Below are positions 23,055 to 34,227 of a stretch of 64,000 nucleotides of DNA, piece by piece. Position numbers and translations under genes: made by a program. Source of the DNA: Antilocapra americana (lineage: Eukaryota > Chordata > Mammalia > Artiodactyla > Antilocapridae); the NCBI GenBank assembly GCA_007570785.1, contig ML664174.1:6337402-6401401 (forward strand). The letters run 5' to 3'. The notes under the pieces are model-generated. The model saw only the letters and a list, made by a program, of their open reading frames with translations, made no database searches and had not been told where the DNA came from. The first letter of the stretch is position 1, and every line of letters starts with the position of its first letter.

Positions 23055-23065
23055 GGATGAGAGCT

Positions 23066-23469
23066 AGGCCCTCCCTAAAGAGAGCCCACGTTGCAGACAT
23101 CCTGCACTGGGCCTCAGACCAAAAGACTGAGGGGGTGGGGGGTGAAATGGAGGAGGGACGAGGAAGGCAAATTGAGAAACTTAAAACCAGCGTAACTTTT
23201 CATTTCCTGAACCTAAAGCAAATAACTGTTTGTGGTATTCACTGGAGTTGGAGGGTTTTTGGTTTTTTGGGTTTTTTTTCTTCTTTTGCCAAGCCTGTAG
23301 ACTCCACAAGCAACTGTAGGGAATGTTGGTCCGAAGTTAATAAGATGAGACTGAATGGGAATAAATGTAAAAACCTATTACATGGATACAAGAAAGAAAA
23401 CTATTACATGCCTAAGGTCAGGATGGGAGAGTGACCAGGCAGAACAAGAGTTCATGTGAAAAAGATCTA
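23066..23469. other. Unassigned sequence, G-rich at start
   Basis: No family recognised. A gagggggtggggggtg stretch begins near 23129. Confidence 0.4.
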
Positions 23470-24085
23470 GGGGGTTTTAGTTGACTGTGAACATTATGTG
23501 AGCCAGCAGTGTGGCTTGGCTGCTGAAAAATCCAATGCAACTTAAAGCCAGATAGGCAGAGGTATAGTGTTCAGAGTAGGAAAAAATAGTCCTGTGCTGT
23601 ATTGATTCAGACACAAGTGGAGTGCTGCCTCCACTGGGGGTGCTGAGTTTTCAAGCATACATGGAAAAACCTGGAACATGTTAAAAGAGTGTCATAGGAA
23701 TAGAAAGGGTAGGGAAATCATATCACAGGAATAACTGGAAAAACCAAAATTGTTTCAACTGGGAAAAAAGAACACTGTGGGCAGGTGAGCTATCTGCAAA
23801 TACATAGCTAGAGAGTTGTTTTGTGGAAGAAAGAGCAAACTTATTATCATCATGACTCCAAAGGGCAGACAAATGGGCAGAAAAATAACTCAATGTAATA
23901 AACTATTTTCTAACAATTCTGTTAGAAAATGTTTCCAAAATGGAAAAGGCTGTTTTCTCTAAGAGTTACTTCTCCACCACTGAAAGAGTTCAAGGTCTAA
24001 TGAGCACCTGGCAGGGATGTTATAATTGAGTGTTCTGGGATTCAGAGGGAGACTAGACTCAATGCCTTGTCTTTCAGACTTTCTG
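23470..24085 (+). mobile_element. L3/CR1-type ancient LINE fragment
   Basis: It follows the ancient CR1-like 3' region in order: tgagccagcagtgtggcttg, a gtatagtgttcagagtagg block, tgtggaagaaagagcaaact, ctccaaagggcagac, tctaacaattctgttagaaa, ccaaaatggaaaaggctgtt, cctggcagggatgttataat. Over 600 bp survives in one piece with small deletions, which is long for so old a repeat. Confidence 0.65.
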
Positions 24086-24377
24086 AGCCTGAGAACCACG
24101 TAATGAGACATAAATAACATTCAAAAGAAAAGGCATCTATCATTTGCTTAAATTGTTCTATATATCAGTGAGAAATGTCATAGTCACTCCACAAAACACT
24201 CTAGTTTCTTGAATTTATATTACAATAAGGAAAACCCTGCTCTAGTTATAGTCTTAAACTAACGAAACCCTTATTTGTAGGAATTCGAGCATTCTCATAC
24301 CTTTTCAAATATTTTTTTTAAACTTATTTTGCTTCCTAGAGAACTTGTCTTCAGACACATCACAGGCCAATAAAGGC
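24086..24377. other. Unassigned sequence
   Basis: No repeat or gene recognised. Confidence 0.4.
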
Positions 24378-24379
24378 AA

Positions 24380-24475
24380 ATCCTTGATAGCAGGGTCTAT
24401 GACTTATTCATCTTTGCACTTTTGGGCCAAGCACAGAGCCTGACACAAAGCAGATGGCCAAACATACCTGCTAAC
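24380..24475 (+). mobile_element. L2 LINE 3' end fragment
   Basis: The words agcagggtctatgacttatt and aagcacagagcctgacacaa fit the L2 3' end (cagggactttgtctgt, cagtgcctggcacat). Confidence 0.5.
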
Positions 24476-24770
24476 CATGCTAGGACTGTGTGAGGTGCTG
24501 TGGAGGAAGCAATAAACAAAACAGGCCTGGTCCTAGTTGTTGTGCAATTTACAGTCTAGGGTGAGCCATCAATATTTAAAAATGAGCCATACAATGGAAC
24601 ACATAATCATAAAACTATAACAAATACAATAAAAGTAAAGAGGAAGATGAGGGATGATAAAGGGAAATCTAATTTTCTTAAAGCAGTGCTCTGTATAGAG
24701 TCCTGCAGGAAAACAGGAGGAGTAGACTGGGTAAAAAAAACTAGGAAGAGGAAAGAAAACATGTAAAGGT

Positions 24771-26925
24771 GTTGTTCAGATCATGAACTCCTCATTGCCA
24801 AATTTAGACTGAAATTGAAGACAGTGGGGAAAACCACTAGATCATTCAGGTATGACCTAAATCAAATCCCTTATGACTATACAGTAGAAGTGAGAAATAG
24901 ATTTAAGGGAGTAGATCTGATAGAGTGCCTGATGAACTATGGACAGAGGTTCATGACATTGTACAGGAGACAGGATTCAAGACCATCCCCAAGAAAAAGA
25001 AACGTGAAAAAGCAAAATGGCTGTCTGAGGAGGCCTTACAAACAGCTGTGAAAAGAAGGGAAGCGAAGAGCAAAGGAGAAAAGAAAAGATATATCCATTT
25101 GAATGCAGAGTTCCAAAGAATAGCAAGGAGAGATAAGAAAGCCTTTCTCAGTGATCAGTGCAAAGAAATAGAGGAAAACAGTAGAGTGAGAAAGACTAGA
25201 GATTTCTTCAAGAAAATTAGAGATACCAGGGGAACATTTCATGCAAAGGTGGGCTCAATAAAGGACAAAATGGTAGGGACCTAACAGAAGCAGAAGATAT
25301 TAAGAAGAGGAGGCAAGAATACAAAGAAGAACTGTACAAAAAAAGATCTTCATGACCCAGATAACCGTGACGGTGTGATCACTCACCTAGAGCCAGACAT
25401 CCTGGAAGGTGAAGTCAAGTGGGCCTTAGGAAGTATCACTATGAACAAAGCTAGTGGAGGTGATGGAATTCCAGTTGAGCTATTTCAAATCCTAAAAGAT
25501 GATGCTGTGAAAGTCCTGCACTCAATTTGTCAGCAAATTTGGAAAACTCAGCAGTGGTCACAGGACTGGAAAAGGTCAATTTTCATTCTAATCCCAAAGA
25601 AAGGCAATGTCAAAGAATGCTCAAACTACCACACAATTGTACTCATCTCACATGCTGGTAAAGTAATGCTCAAAATTCTCCAAGACAGGTTTCAGCAATA
25701 TGTGAACCATGAACTTCCAGATGTTCAAGCTGGTTTTAGAAAAGGCAGAGGAACCAGAGATCAAATTGCTAACATCTGCTCGATCATCAAAAAGGCAAGA
25801 GGTTTCCAGAAAAACACCTATTTCTGCTTTATTGACTATGCTAAGGCCTTTGACTGTGTGGCTCACAATAAACTGGAAAATTTTGAAAGAGATGGGACTA
25901 CCAGACCACCTGACTTGCCTCTTGAGAAACCTGTATGCAGGTCAGGAAGCAACAATTAGAACTGGACATGGATCAACAGACTGGTTCCAAATAGGAAAAG
26001 GAGTACGTCAAGGTGGTATGTTGTCGTTCTGTTTACTTAACTTATATGCAGAGTACATCAGGAGAAATTCTGGGCTGGAAGAAGCATAGGCTGAAATCAA
26101 TATTACCAGGAGAAATATCAATAACCTCAGATATGTAGATGATACCACCCTTATGGCAGAAAGTGAAGAAGAGCTAAAGAACTTATTGACGAAAGTGAAA
26201 GAGGAGAGTCAAACAGTTGGCTTAAAGCTCAATATTCAGAAAACCTAAGATCATGGCATCTGGTCCCATCATTTCATGGCAGATAGATGGGGAAACAGTG
26301 GAAACAGTGTCTGACTTTATTTTGGGGGGCTCCAAAATCACTGCAGATGGTGATTGCAGCCATGAAATTAAAAGATGTTTACTCCTTGGAAGGAAAGTTA
26401 TGATCAACCTAGACAGCATATTTAAAAGCAGAGACATTACTTTGCCAACAAAGGTCCATCTAGTCAAGGCTATGGTTTTTCCAGGAGTCATGTATGGATG
26501 TGAGAGTTGAACTATAAAGAAAGCTTTGCGCTGAAGAATTGATTCTTTTGACCTGTGGTGTTGGAGAAGACTCTTGAGAGTCCCTTGGACTGCAAGGAGA
26601 TCCAACCAGTCCATCCTAAAGGAGATCAGTCCTGGGTGTTCACTGGAAGGACTGATGTTGAAGCTGAAACTCCAATACTTTGGCCACCTCCTGCGAAGAG
26701 TTGACTCATTTGAAAAGACCCTGATGCTGGGATGGATTGAGGGCAGGAGGAGAACGGGATGACAGAGGATGAGATTGTTGGATGGCATCACTGACTCAAT
26801 GGACATGAATTTGGATAAACTCTGGGAGTTGGTGATAGACAGGGAGGCCTGGTGAGCTGCGGTTCATGGGGTTGCAAAGAGTTGGACATGACTGAGCGAC
26901 TGAACTAAACTGAACTGAAAATGTG
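24771..26925 (+). mobile_element. BovB LINE, 5' truncated
   Basis: It starts at the end of the endonuclease region (ttcagatcatgaactcctca) and continues through reverse transcriptase to the 3' end (gttggacatgactgagcgac, then ctgaactaaactgaactgaa). Only a short TGTTG word is shared by the two flanks, so the target duplication is unclear. It sits inside the minus-strand L2. Confidence 0.93.
24815..26762 (+). pseudogene. BovB ORF2 relic with altered catalytic motif
   Basis: Successive open pieces read the post-endonuclease linker (24925-25284), RT fingers and part of the palm (25375-25900; NKASGGDGIPVELFQ, QAGFRKGRGTRDQ, IDYAKAFDCV), the palm in another frame up to a TAG at 26087-26089, then the connector and C-terminal part (26253-26510, 26574-26762). 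Frameshifts fall near 25290, 25880 and 26240. A TGG to TGA stop lies at 26508-26510. The catalytic YADD reads YVDD (26132-26143). It is non-functional. Confidence 0.88.
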
Positions 26926-27192
26926 TTGAAAGATGGGAAAGAATGATGAGAAGCAGGAGTGGGATCATGCGGACCTCATGGATCACACTGTTATTTCCAG
27001 GTTTCATCATCAGTGCAAGGGGAAGCCAATGAAAAATTTTAAACAGGGAAGTGGGATAAAACCATCATGCTGGCCGTTGTGTTGAAAAGGATTAGAACAG
27101 TGTATTTCAACCCATTAATGGATCATGAAGTGAATTTAGTTGACTATGGCAGTATAAAAAAAGAAAAAATAGCAGAATTAAAAAAACATCAG

Positions 27193-27704
27193 CAGACGAA
27201 TGGTTAAGAAAGCTGTGGTACATATACACAATGGAATGTTACTCAGCCATTAAAAAGAACACATTTGAATCAGTTCTACTGAGGTGGACAAAACTGGAGC
27301 CTATTATACAGAGTGAAGTAAGCCAGAAGGAAAAACAACAATACAGTATACTAACGCATATACATGGAATTTAGAAAAATGGTAACGATAACCTTGCATG
27401 CGAGTCAGCAAAAGAGATGTAGATATATAGAACAGTCTTTTGGACTCTATGGGAGAGGGCAAGGGTGGGATGATATGGGAGAACGGCACTGAAACATGTA
27501 AATTATCATAGGTGAAATGAATCGCCAGCCCAGGTTTGATAGATGGTGCTCAGGGCTGGTGCACCGGGATGACCTAGAGGGATGGAATCAGGAGGGAGGT
27601 GGGAGGGGGGTTCTGGAAGGGGAACACATGTGTACCCATGGCAGATTCATGTCAATGTATGGCAAAACCAACATGATAATGTAAAGAAAAAAATTAATTA
27701 ATTA
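27193..27704 (+). mobile_element. L1_BT 3' end (5' truncated)
   Basis: It contains ORF2-end and 3' UTR words ggtacatatacacaatggaa, gagtgaagtaagccagaagg, gatgatatgggagaacggca and cccatggcagattcatgtca. A G-rich tract lies at 27592-27622 and the 3' tail is AATTAATTA-type. Flanks ATTAAAAAAACATCAG (27177-27192) and ATTAAAAAAATATCAG (27705-27720) are a 16-bp duplication with one difference. Confidence 0.93.
27592..27622 (+). other. G-rich tract in L1 3' UTR
   Basis: Runs GGG, GGG, GGGGGG and GGGG occur with short loops (longest about 8 nt). L1 3' UTRs of several mammals carry G-quadruplex-forming purine tracts; this copy keeps that feature, as does the one at 38025-38062. Confidence 0.55.
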
Positions 27705-28100
27705 ATTAAAAAAATATCAGACTGTGTTATACAGAGTAAAATTATTATTTTATGACTCTTTCATTTCAGAGTTACTTATAGAAACAAAGCACAGAGATAT
27801 CTGTACTGTGGGCATCGTGAATGTATTTTTTATTGTGAGTCATAGTCAAAAAAAGGTTGAAAGCCTCTAGTGAGAGGGATTAAGAGCAAGCAAAACCTTG
27901 GAAACCAGTTAGAAGGTGAATGGAGTAGTCAAGAGGGTAAATAAGTTGAGAAGTGGACAGACTGAACACATATCTTGGAGACAGACATTGAAAGGAGTTG
28001 GGGATCATTTGTATTTTGAGGGCAAATAAAAGGTAGATGTCAAGAATGATCAGGTTTCTAGTACCCATTAACTTGGGAAAAAAATGAATAAATGAAGACG

Positions 28101-28849
28101 GCACAGTAAACCTAGCTAAAATCTGGAGTTTTCTTCAAACTATCGAAAACAAGCAAAAATGATCATAACTACTCAAAACAGTAAAAACTCTCCTTGGTTT
28201 CTTCAGTCTCCTCTACATGAGATCTTTAGCAACATGGCCCATGCCTTCTTCAGGTGTATATTCCTGCCAAGTAGGGCATGCATGTTCAGTAATTCCAAAC
28301 TGAATGAGTTAATGAATGGAGTAAAATAAAAATGAAAAAAAAATAGTCTTATGGGAAAATAAAATGTCCTATGTTTCTTCAAGGAAGAACAAATCAACTT
28401 GATAGATCTTTCTAATAAGTTGGCACTTATTAATAGAAATTTACATTTTACAAAACTAAATGAAGAATCTCTTTAATTAAAATCATACTATAAAAGCACT
28501 CTTATTCCTTTTATCACAGACCACTCATCAATCTTCGAGTCTCTCCTACCACACTGTCATATCTCCTCATTCTGTGTACCATAGTGCAAGAGACTCAGGT
28601 TCTAAATTCACAGCCTCAATATCTTCGATTACTTCCATTACTTGGTAGACAGAGGATATAATCCTCAGTTTAAATGGAAGTAATGAGTCATAGAGAAGAT
28701 CCAAGAATCTAAAGCCACCTAATAGTAAAATCCACAGCAATCCACTCCTTGCCTTCTGGTTTGTAGCTAATCATGTGACACTTTGATAATAGCCTGCTGA
28801 ACTAACATCATATTTTGTTGACCTTGGTACATATGACCTGCCTATTAAA
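28101..28849. other. Unassigned sequence
   Basis: No repeat or gene recognised. Confidence 0.4.
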
Positions 28850-28960
28850 TTTCCTCTCCCTCCTGGGGAAGACATAGTGTCTTCTATGTCCTATACTGTC
28901 CATGATATATAGCAGTTCCGAACAGAGGAGACACTTAGGATTTCTTGACTGAAGGACTAG
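28850..28960 (+). mobile_element. Possible L2 LINE 3' end fragment
   Basis: The word order gacatagtgtcttctatgtc, ctatactgtccatgatatat, ggagacacttaggatttctt loosely follows the L2 3' end. Weak. Confidence 0.3.
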
Positions 28961-29839
28961 TAAGATGAAAATGTTGATCTCTTGATTTAGAGGTTGTTAC
29001 ACTAGACTCTGCTCCCTTCATCAAACTGTATTGGCTTTGCATGCAAAATAGCATGTCTTCCATTACAAAGTAGCAATTGCCTCTTTCCAAAATGAAAAAC
29101 ATTTTCCATTGTAAGCTACACTTGCAGCTGTGATGTTGAAATGTCTCTCAAGCAAAGATTTTTATCTGTGTTGCAAAGGGGGAAAGTGTAGCTCATAAGC
29201 TTAATTCTTTAAACAAATCCAGTAACTCTGTTCCTTTGGTTCCAGACAGCCCTCTTGGCTTGTTTGTTTGTTTTAATGTCCCACGCTATTTACCCCAAGT
29301 TCCTGTAATAATCTGTCTAGTGCATGTGATCACATTGAGACGGACTATTGTTGGTACAAAGAATATGATCCCTATTATCTCTTACAGCTAACATGCCATT
29401 CCACAAAAAAAGAGCATTGAAAATGTGGGTACAAGGAGAGAGGAAGCCCAGAGGTAAGAAGCTTGAAGGAGGCCTAAATAAACACGTTCAGTCAGAGAAG
29501 TTCATTCTCCAGCATTCTTGTCTCAACCTGACTTGGTCAAACAGATTGGAGGCAGATATCACCTCTTGTTCTGGCCAACTATCCATCTTAATCTTTGGGT
29601 ATCTTAGAAAAATGCAAAGCTATTATGTCACACTCTATCACTGAAAACTTGAGGTATTCCTTTTCAGATCAACACTACTGTAAGAGACTTCTGAATTTGA
29701 ACAAGAGTTTTCCTCTCCATCTCTTAGCCCTTCCTCACAGCAGTTCTGAGAAATGTTTCCTTATGTTAATTGAAAACCAAGAGATGCACACAGCTTTGTA
29801 TCAAGTCAATCATTTGGATGCTGCATGAAGAGAGAGTCC
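28961..29839. other. Unassigned sequence
   Basis: No repeat or gene recognised. Small frames at 29393-29828 lack any known domain. Confidence 0.4.
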
Positions 29840-30625
29840 TGGTCCTCAATAAGTCTGCCTCTCATAGAGGAGTAAAATGTGCACAAAATCAATTAAAACA
29901 CAAGGTAGAGTGCTTCAGTAACAGGACAAATAAAATGGTTCAGTGAGCAGCATTTAAGTCCAGGTGGTAAGCAGAGGACAGAATTTAATGATGGAAGGAG
30001 TACTTCAGCCTTATCTCTAAGGATGTCCAGTATTGTAGAACACCAGTCTGCAGTAATGAGACAGGTTGGGAACCAGACCTGGGACCTTTTGCTTTTGTGC
30101 TTGTCCCTGTACAAATGTCTCCTCAAGCAACAAAATAAAAGAAATAAGGCATTAAAAATAACCACATACATGTGCAGTCGGAACAAATTATGGACAAGAA
30201 GATAAAAAAAGACCAAAAATCCAACTGCCACTTCTTAAGAGCAAGGAGCAAAAGCAAGGTACTATGCATGTCCCCTGCACACAATACCACCAAAAGGATG
30301 GGCAAAACACCTAAGTTACCCTCAGGCCCAACACCTGAACTCACTCCTACTCTCATTCCATATAAGGAAACAGCTTGCCCCACCTTAGGAAGTGAGCAAG
30401 CACGGGAACCTGTTACTTGTGCTCATTCCTTCCTGCTGCAATAGGAACCCTGATAATGCTTTGCCTGAATTTCCTGTCTAGCCTCTTATCTATTTCTACT
30501 GATTAAGGAGGCCAAGAACTCTGGTTGGTAACAGTAACAGCAAAATCCAAGCCAGACAGGAGTGTATGCTATACTTAGGGAACCACATGAAACCAGTGTG
30601 GCCAGAGGAGAGGACTCACAAGGGA
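29840..30625 (-). mobile_element. L2 LINE fragment, interrupted by an LTR
   Basis: The segment 29840-30052 (ctggtcctcaataagtctgc, ttaaaacacaaggtagagtg) and the segment 30538-30625 (gccagacaggagtgtatgct, agtgtggccagaggag) both fit antisense L2 and continue one another across the LTR at 30057-30533. Diverged; assignment by word order. Confidence 0.5.
30057..30533 (+). mobile_element. Probable solitary LTR of an endogenous retrovirus
   Basis: A 477-bp block starts TG (tgagacaggttggg) and ends CA (ctggttggtaaca). It is flanked by GTAA at 30053-30056 and 30534-30537. It has a TATA-like TATAAGG at 30361-30367 and a degenerate polyadenylation signal region (aatagg, 30440-30445), then a U5-like gcctgaatttcctgtctagc segment. 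No gag, pol or env sequence adjoins it, as expected after LTR-LTR recombination. A 4-bp duplication would suit a gamma-like family, but the family name is not recognised with certainty. Confidence 0.55.
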
Positions 30626-32744
30626 TCATCAACTGAACAGTTAAAAACTCATGTAAATGAAGTCCACAAAAAAGCTATCAGTAAAAAATAAACATGATTT
30701 TAAACTCTGGAAACATTTTGAGTGCCTCAAAGAAAAAGCAGCTATTCCAGCTTTAGTTTTATCCAAGTCAAATTTAGGATGAAGCCGACAAATCAACAAG
30801 TCTGAGAGCATAACCTATTACTCAATTCTTAGATTTAAAAAATTCATTCACATACATGATCAATTCCAAAATTCATTTACAAAGTGATCCTATCCTAATT
30901 CCTGGATAAGACCCCCTCTTTTAACAAGGGTAACTCACAAGATGAATCCTCAGAAAATAAGACAGGATATAAAAGTTTAAAAAAGAGAGACACCGACATT
31001 TAAGGTCTCAACCATTAGTTTGCAGGGGTGGGGGCAGTTAAAAGAGCTGCCTGGAGAAATCTGGTCTCACTGTTTACATTAACATCAGCAGAAACATATG
31101 GTTAAAAACAGACAACTTGAATTCTAGATAGCAAAATGTGCTTTCAGAAAACCAATATATAACTTTTAGTGATAGTGACTGACATATAAGAATTAATCAA
31201 GTTTGAGACCAACTGAAAGGAATAGTCTGAAGAGCACTGGCTTAGTTTTCTACTGGTCACCAGCTGAACCATAATGTTTATAACATGATCATTTAAATTC
31301 AGAAGAGTAAAATCTGTTCTCCAAGAGGCCAATATACAATATTCAATAACTTTTGAAAGTCACATGAAGTCCTCTTCTTTTCACAATGAAAGATGAAGGA
31401 GCATCCAAAAGGAAGACCTCGTGAAAGGCTCCTTTCAAACAGTGGCCCTTGCTGCATCCTCTTGATTAAGGGCTCATAAATAAAAGGAAACAACAGCAGC
31501 AACTTACGATTAACCATGGTATAGCATTTCAAACAGTGAATAATATTATAGTTATTGCAACCAACAAAAAACTCCTTACATTGGTTCAGCATGACCTTGA
31601 TTTTTGTCTGGCCTGTAGCTGACCTGAATTGAAGAGAGATGCCTGGGTTGAAATTTAACTCAGGGTCTGAGACACTATATATCACATGGCTGGAAAGTCA
31701 GTAATGTTGCAATTTCAGGAACCCCTGCTCCACTCAATGTGATTGGATGGTGTAAGAGTGAATCTAAGAAGAGCAGTGAAAAATAAAGGTAATTGGTCAG
31801 TCTAGGACAGCCCTTGAATAATGTCCAAACATTTGTGAACAGTCTGAATAAGCCACTCAGGTTATTTTTAAACAACCAAGGTAACTTTACTGCCTGCCAT
31901 GGGCAAGTGCCCTCTAGATTAACGTGGTAAACAACTCCTGAGTGATTTATGACATAAACTCTTTCTCTGCCCTTTACTGAGGGCAGAACTCTTCAGGAGA
32001 GCTGAAAAGGCTTTACCTCTTGATTTATAGGTTAAGACCAAAACAGTCTGAGTTTTTCTGAGTATGAGAATGCTTAAATAAGACCTGGACTTTAAAAGAG
32101 AGATAATATAAGACAAGGAAGAAAAGGTCTTCCATTATCTGCTTCCCTAGAAAGTTATACACTGAGAAGCTGCCAGTGTCTTCTCAGTCTTAGACAGGCT
32201 AAGACCTGATTCTAAGAACTATTTTCCCCCGGCCCATAACAGATGAAACTAAAGGAGAGACTGACTTTTCTCATTTCACCTGGTAAGCAGTCATATCACT
32301 TAGTTCTCAGTTTCTTAACATCGACCTCAAATTACCTTTTATTGGGTTGTCCTATTAAGTGGCCTGATTATGCAATAATTTCAAACTGTTACACAGAAAC
32401 TCAAGTTTCCATAAAGCAGATCTATGACCTCTATAAAACCATAATCACGGCACGTATGATTAATTTTTGTCTGTTTATCACCAGTTCACATCTTAACACA
32501 ATTTAAGATTTAAGCAATCACATTTCTGTTTCCAACTCTGCTAACAAAACCACTCAATCCCTCTAAAAATGAACAATAACATTTATCTAACACAGATACA
32601 TTCTTTCAGCATATTTAAAGAAGCTTACAGTAATACAGCATTAACTAAAAGCATTTGGATAATTAATATTGAGAACTAAGGAGATACATATTTTGCAGGA
32701 AATAAGAAGAGCATGCATAAATCTTCCATTTCATTATTACTAAT
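30626..32744. other. Unassigned, apparently low-repeat sequence
   Basis: Over 2 kb in which I recognise no SINE, LINE or LTR. A 128-codon minus-strand frame (31299-31685) resembles no protein family I know and has no splice or promoter context. Confidence 0.4.
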
Positions 32745-32755
32745 GAAATATATGA

Positions 32756-33077
32756 TACAAATATATACAATATATTTATAAAATAGAAGCTCACAGACAT
32801 AAAAAATAAACTTCTGGTTACCGAAGGGAAAAATGGAGGCAGGGATAAATTGGGAAGTTGAGAGTAACATATACACACTACTACATATAAGACAGATGAA
32901 CAACAAGGACCTAGTGTATAGCCCAGGGAACTATAGTCAATATTTTGTAATAACCTATATGGGAAAAGAATCTGAAAAAGAATATATATGCATATAACTG
33001 AATCACTTTGCTGTATAACTGACACTAACACTACATTGTAAATCAACTATACTTCAATAAAAAATTAATTTAAAAAA
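32756..33077 (+). mobile_element. Artiodactyl L1 3' UTR (5' truncated)
   Basis: Words: cttctggttaccgaagggaa, gtgtatagcccagggaacta, aactgaatcactttgctgta, atgtaaatcaactatacttc and an AATAAAAAATTAATTTAAAAAA tail. A GAAATATATGATA (32745) / GAAATATGACA (33078) pair may be its diverged target duplication. Same 3' UTR type as 45000-45282 and 59212-59310. Confidence 0.88.
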
Positions 33078-33530
33078 GAAATATGACATTAACCACACAA
33101 AGAACTTCACATTTATTATTCATCATTTAAATTAATGGGATAAATTGCTAGCTTCTAGTAAGATTATGGATTAGGGTTTTCAACAGTTCTGAGGACAGAA
33201 CAGATCCTAAACAGACACTCATTAAATTGAGCAGTCAGTCACAGGGAGTAAAAACTAATTTTTTAAGAATAGACAGTTGAGGTAAAATTCTAACCTGAAC
33301 TTGGTACCTTTGTGTCCCCAAATCTAGAGTGTCTTGCACATAAAACAGGCATCAACAATGACAACGTGAATGAATGAGCTGATTGACTGCTTAGTTAATT
33401 AATGGAAGAAGGGCAGTTGTATAATAAAACTGAGGCTGAAAAGGGAAAAAGGCATCTGAGTTCATAAGGACAGAAAAAAACACGCCCATTCGGTGTTATT
33501 GTTTAGCTATTTCTAGATATACTTTTCAGA
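33078..33530. other. Mostly unassigned; L2-like trace
   Basis: Around 33300-33400 the phrase agagtgtcttgcacataaaa then gtgaatgaatgagctgatt resembles an L2 3' end. The remainder is unrecognised. Confidence 0.35.
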
Positions 33531-33745
33531 GTGAAAGAGTCTGTCACTCAGTCATGTCCGACTCTTTGCAACCCCATGCACTATATCCCGCCAAGCTTCT
33601 CTGTCCATGGAATTCTGTAGGTAAGAATACTTGAGTGGGTAGCCATTTCCTTCTGTAGGGGATCTTCCTGACCCAGGAAGAATTGAATCTGGGTCTCCTG
33701 CATTGCAGGCAGACTACTTGCTATCTGAGCCACCAGGGAAGTCCC
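33531..33745 (-). mobile_element. Bov-tA SINE
   Basis: The antisense BovA body (gtcatgtccgactctttgca) and antisense tRNA-like head (aattgaatctgggtctcctg, gagccaccagggaagtccc) are both complete. A few extra bases (gaaga) interrupt the B-box region. Confidence 0.92.
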
Positions 33746-34219
33746 AAAGAAGAGTTTATAATAGGAATCAGTGTAAAGTACTATTTCAGCCTGGATTTTT
33801 CTAGCTCTGAAAAGGTATCTGGGCCAGCCTCATTTTAAATAGGAAAGTGTGTTTATTTCCTTGGAGATCCTAATGTAAATTAAAGGAATTGATTTCAGGA
33901 TCATTTTTCAAGGAAGATTACTGAACTCTTTTGTTAAGTCAAATTGCTTTGAGCAAGTTTTCTGATATTTAGCTTAAAAAATATACATAAATACCATCTC
34001 CTTTACTATGTCGGCAACTCTTAGTGGGATAAACAATTTTGAAATTAAACATCCATTTCCATTTCTTAAGCAGTCTAAACCTAGATTTAGGAATTTAAGG
34101 GAAGGCATAGCTGCTTTTTACTACAAGGAATAAATAATAAGGGGAAGGCAGTTTGATCCTAACCATATCTCTCTGCTAATACCTCAAGTCTTAAGATTTA
34201 TAGTTTCCAGGAAAACTTT
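33746..34219. other. Unassigned sequence
   Basis: No repeat or gene recognised. Confidence 0.4.
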
Positions 34220-34227
34220 ATCAAATG

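Larger units (their letters stand above)
27105..27872. mobile_element. Possible hAT-type DNA transposon fragment, interrupted
   Basis: The parts at 27105-27180 and 27721-27872 begin cagtgtatttcaaccca and end aaaaaggttgaaagcctct. These ends are inverted complements around TTTCAACC/GGTTGAAA, as in old MER5/MER115-like hAT elements, and internal words such as gatcatgaagtgaatttag fit this. A plausible diverged GGATTAGA/GGATTAAG pair flanks it. The L1_BT at 27193-27704 splits it. Family assignment is tentative. Confidence 0.4.
24478..28100 (-). mobile_element. L2 LINE, minus strand, split by later insertions
   Basis: Three L2 pieces are colinear on the minus strand: 24478-24768 (ggactgtgtgaggtgctgtg, gtgcaatttacagtctaggg), 26925-27104 (gcaaggggaagccaatgaaa, cagggaagtgggataaaacc) and 27873-28100 (gaaaccagttagaaggtgaa, gaatgatcaggtttctagta). 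The first gap holds a BovB; the second holds a hAT-like fragment plus an L1_BT. Order and orientation match one ancestral element. Confidence 0.65.

Noticed and set aside
30123..30444. Small open frames on both strands as retroviral protein remnants
   Set aside because: They lie within the probable LTR, which is non-coding; no retroviral protein motif is visible.
31299..31685. 128-codon minus-strand frame as a gene
   Set aside because: Composition looks random, no known family is recognised, and nothing around it suggests transcription.
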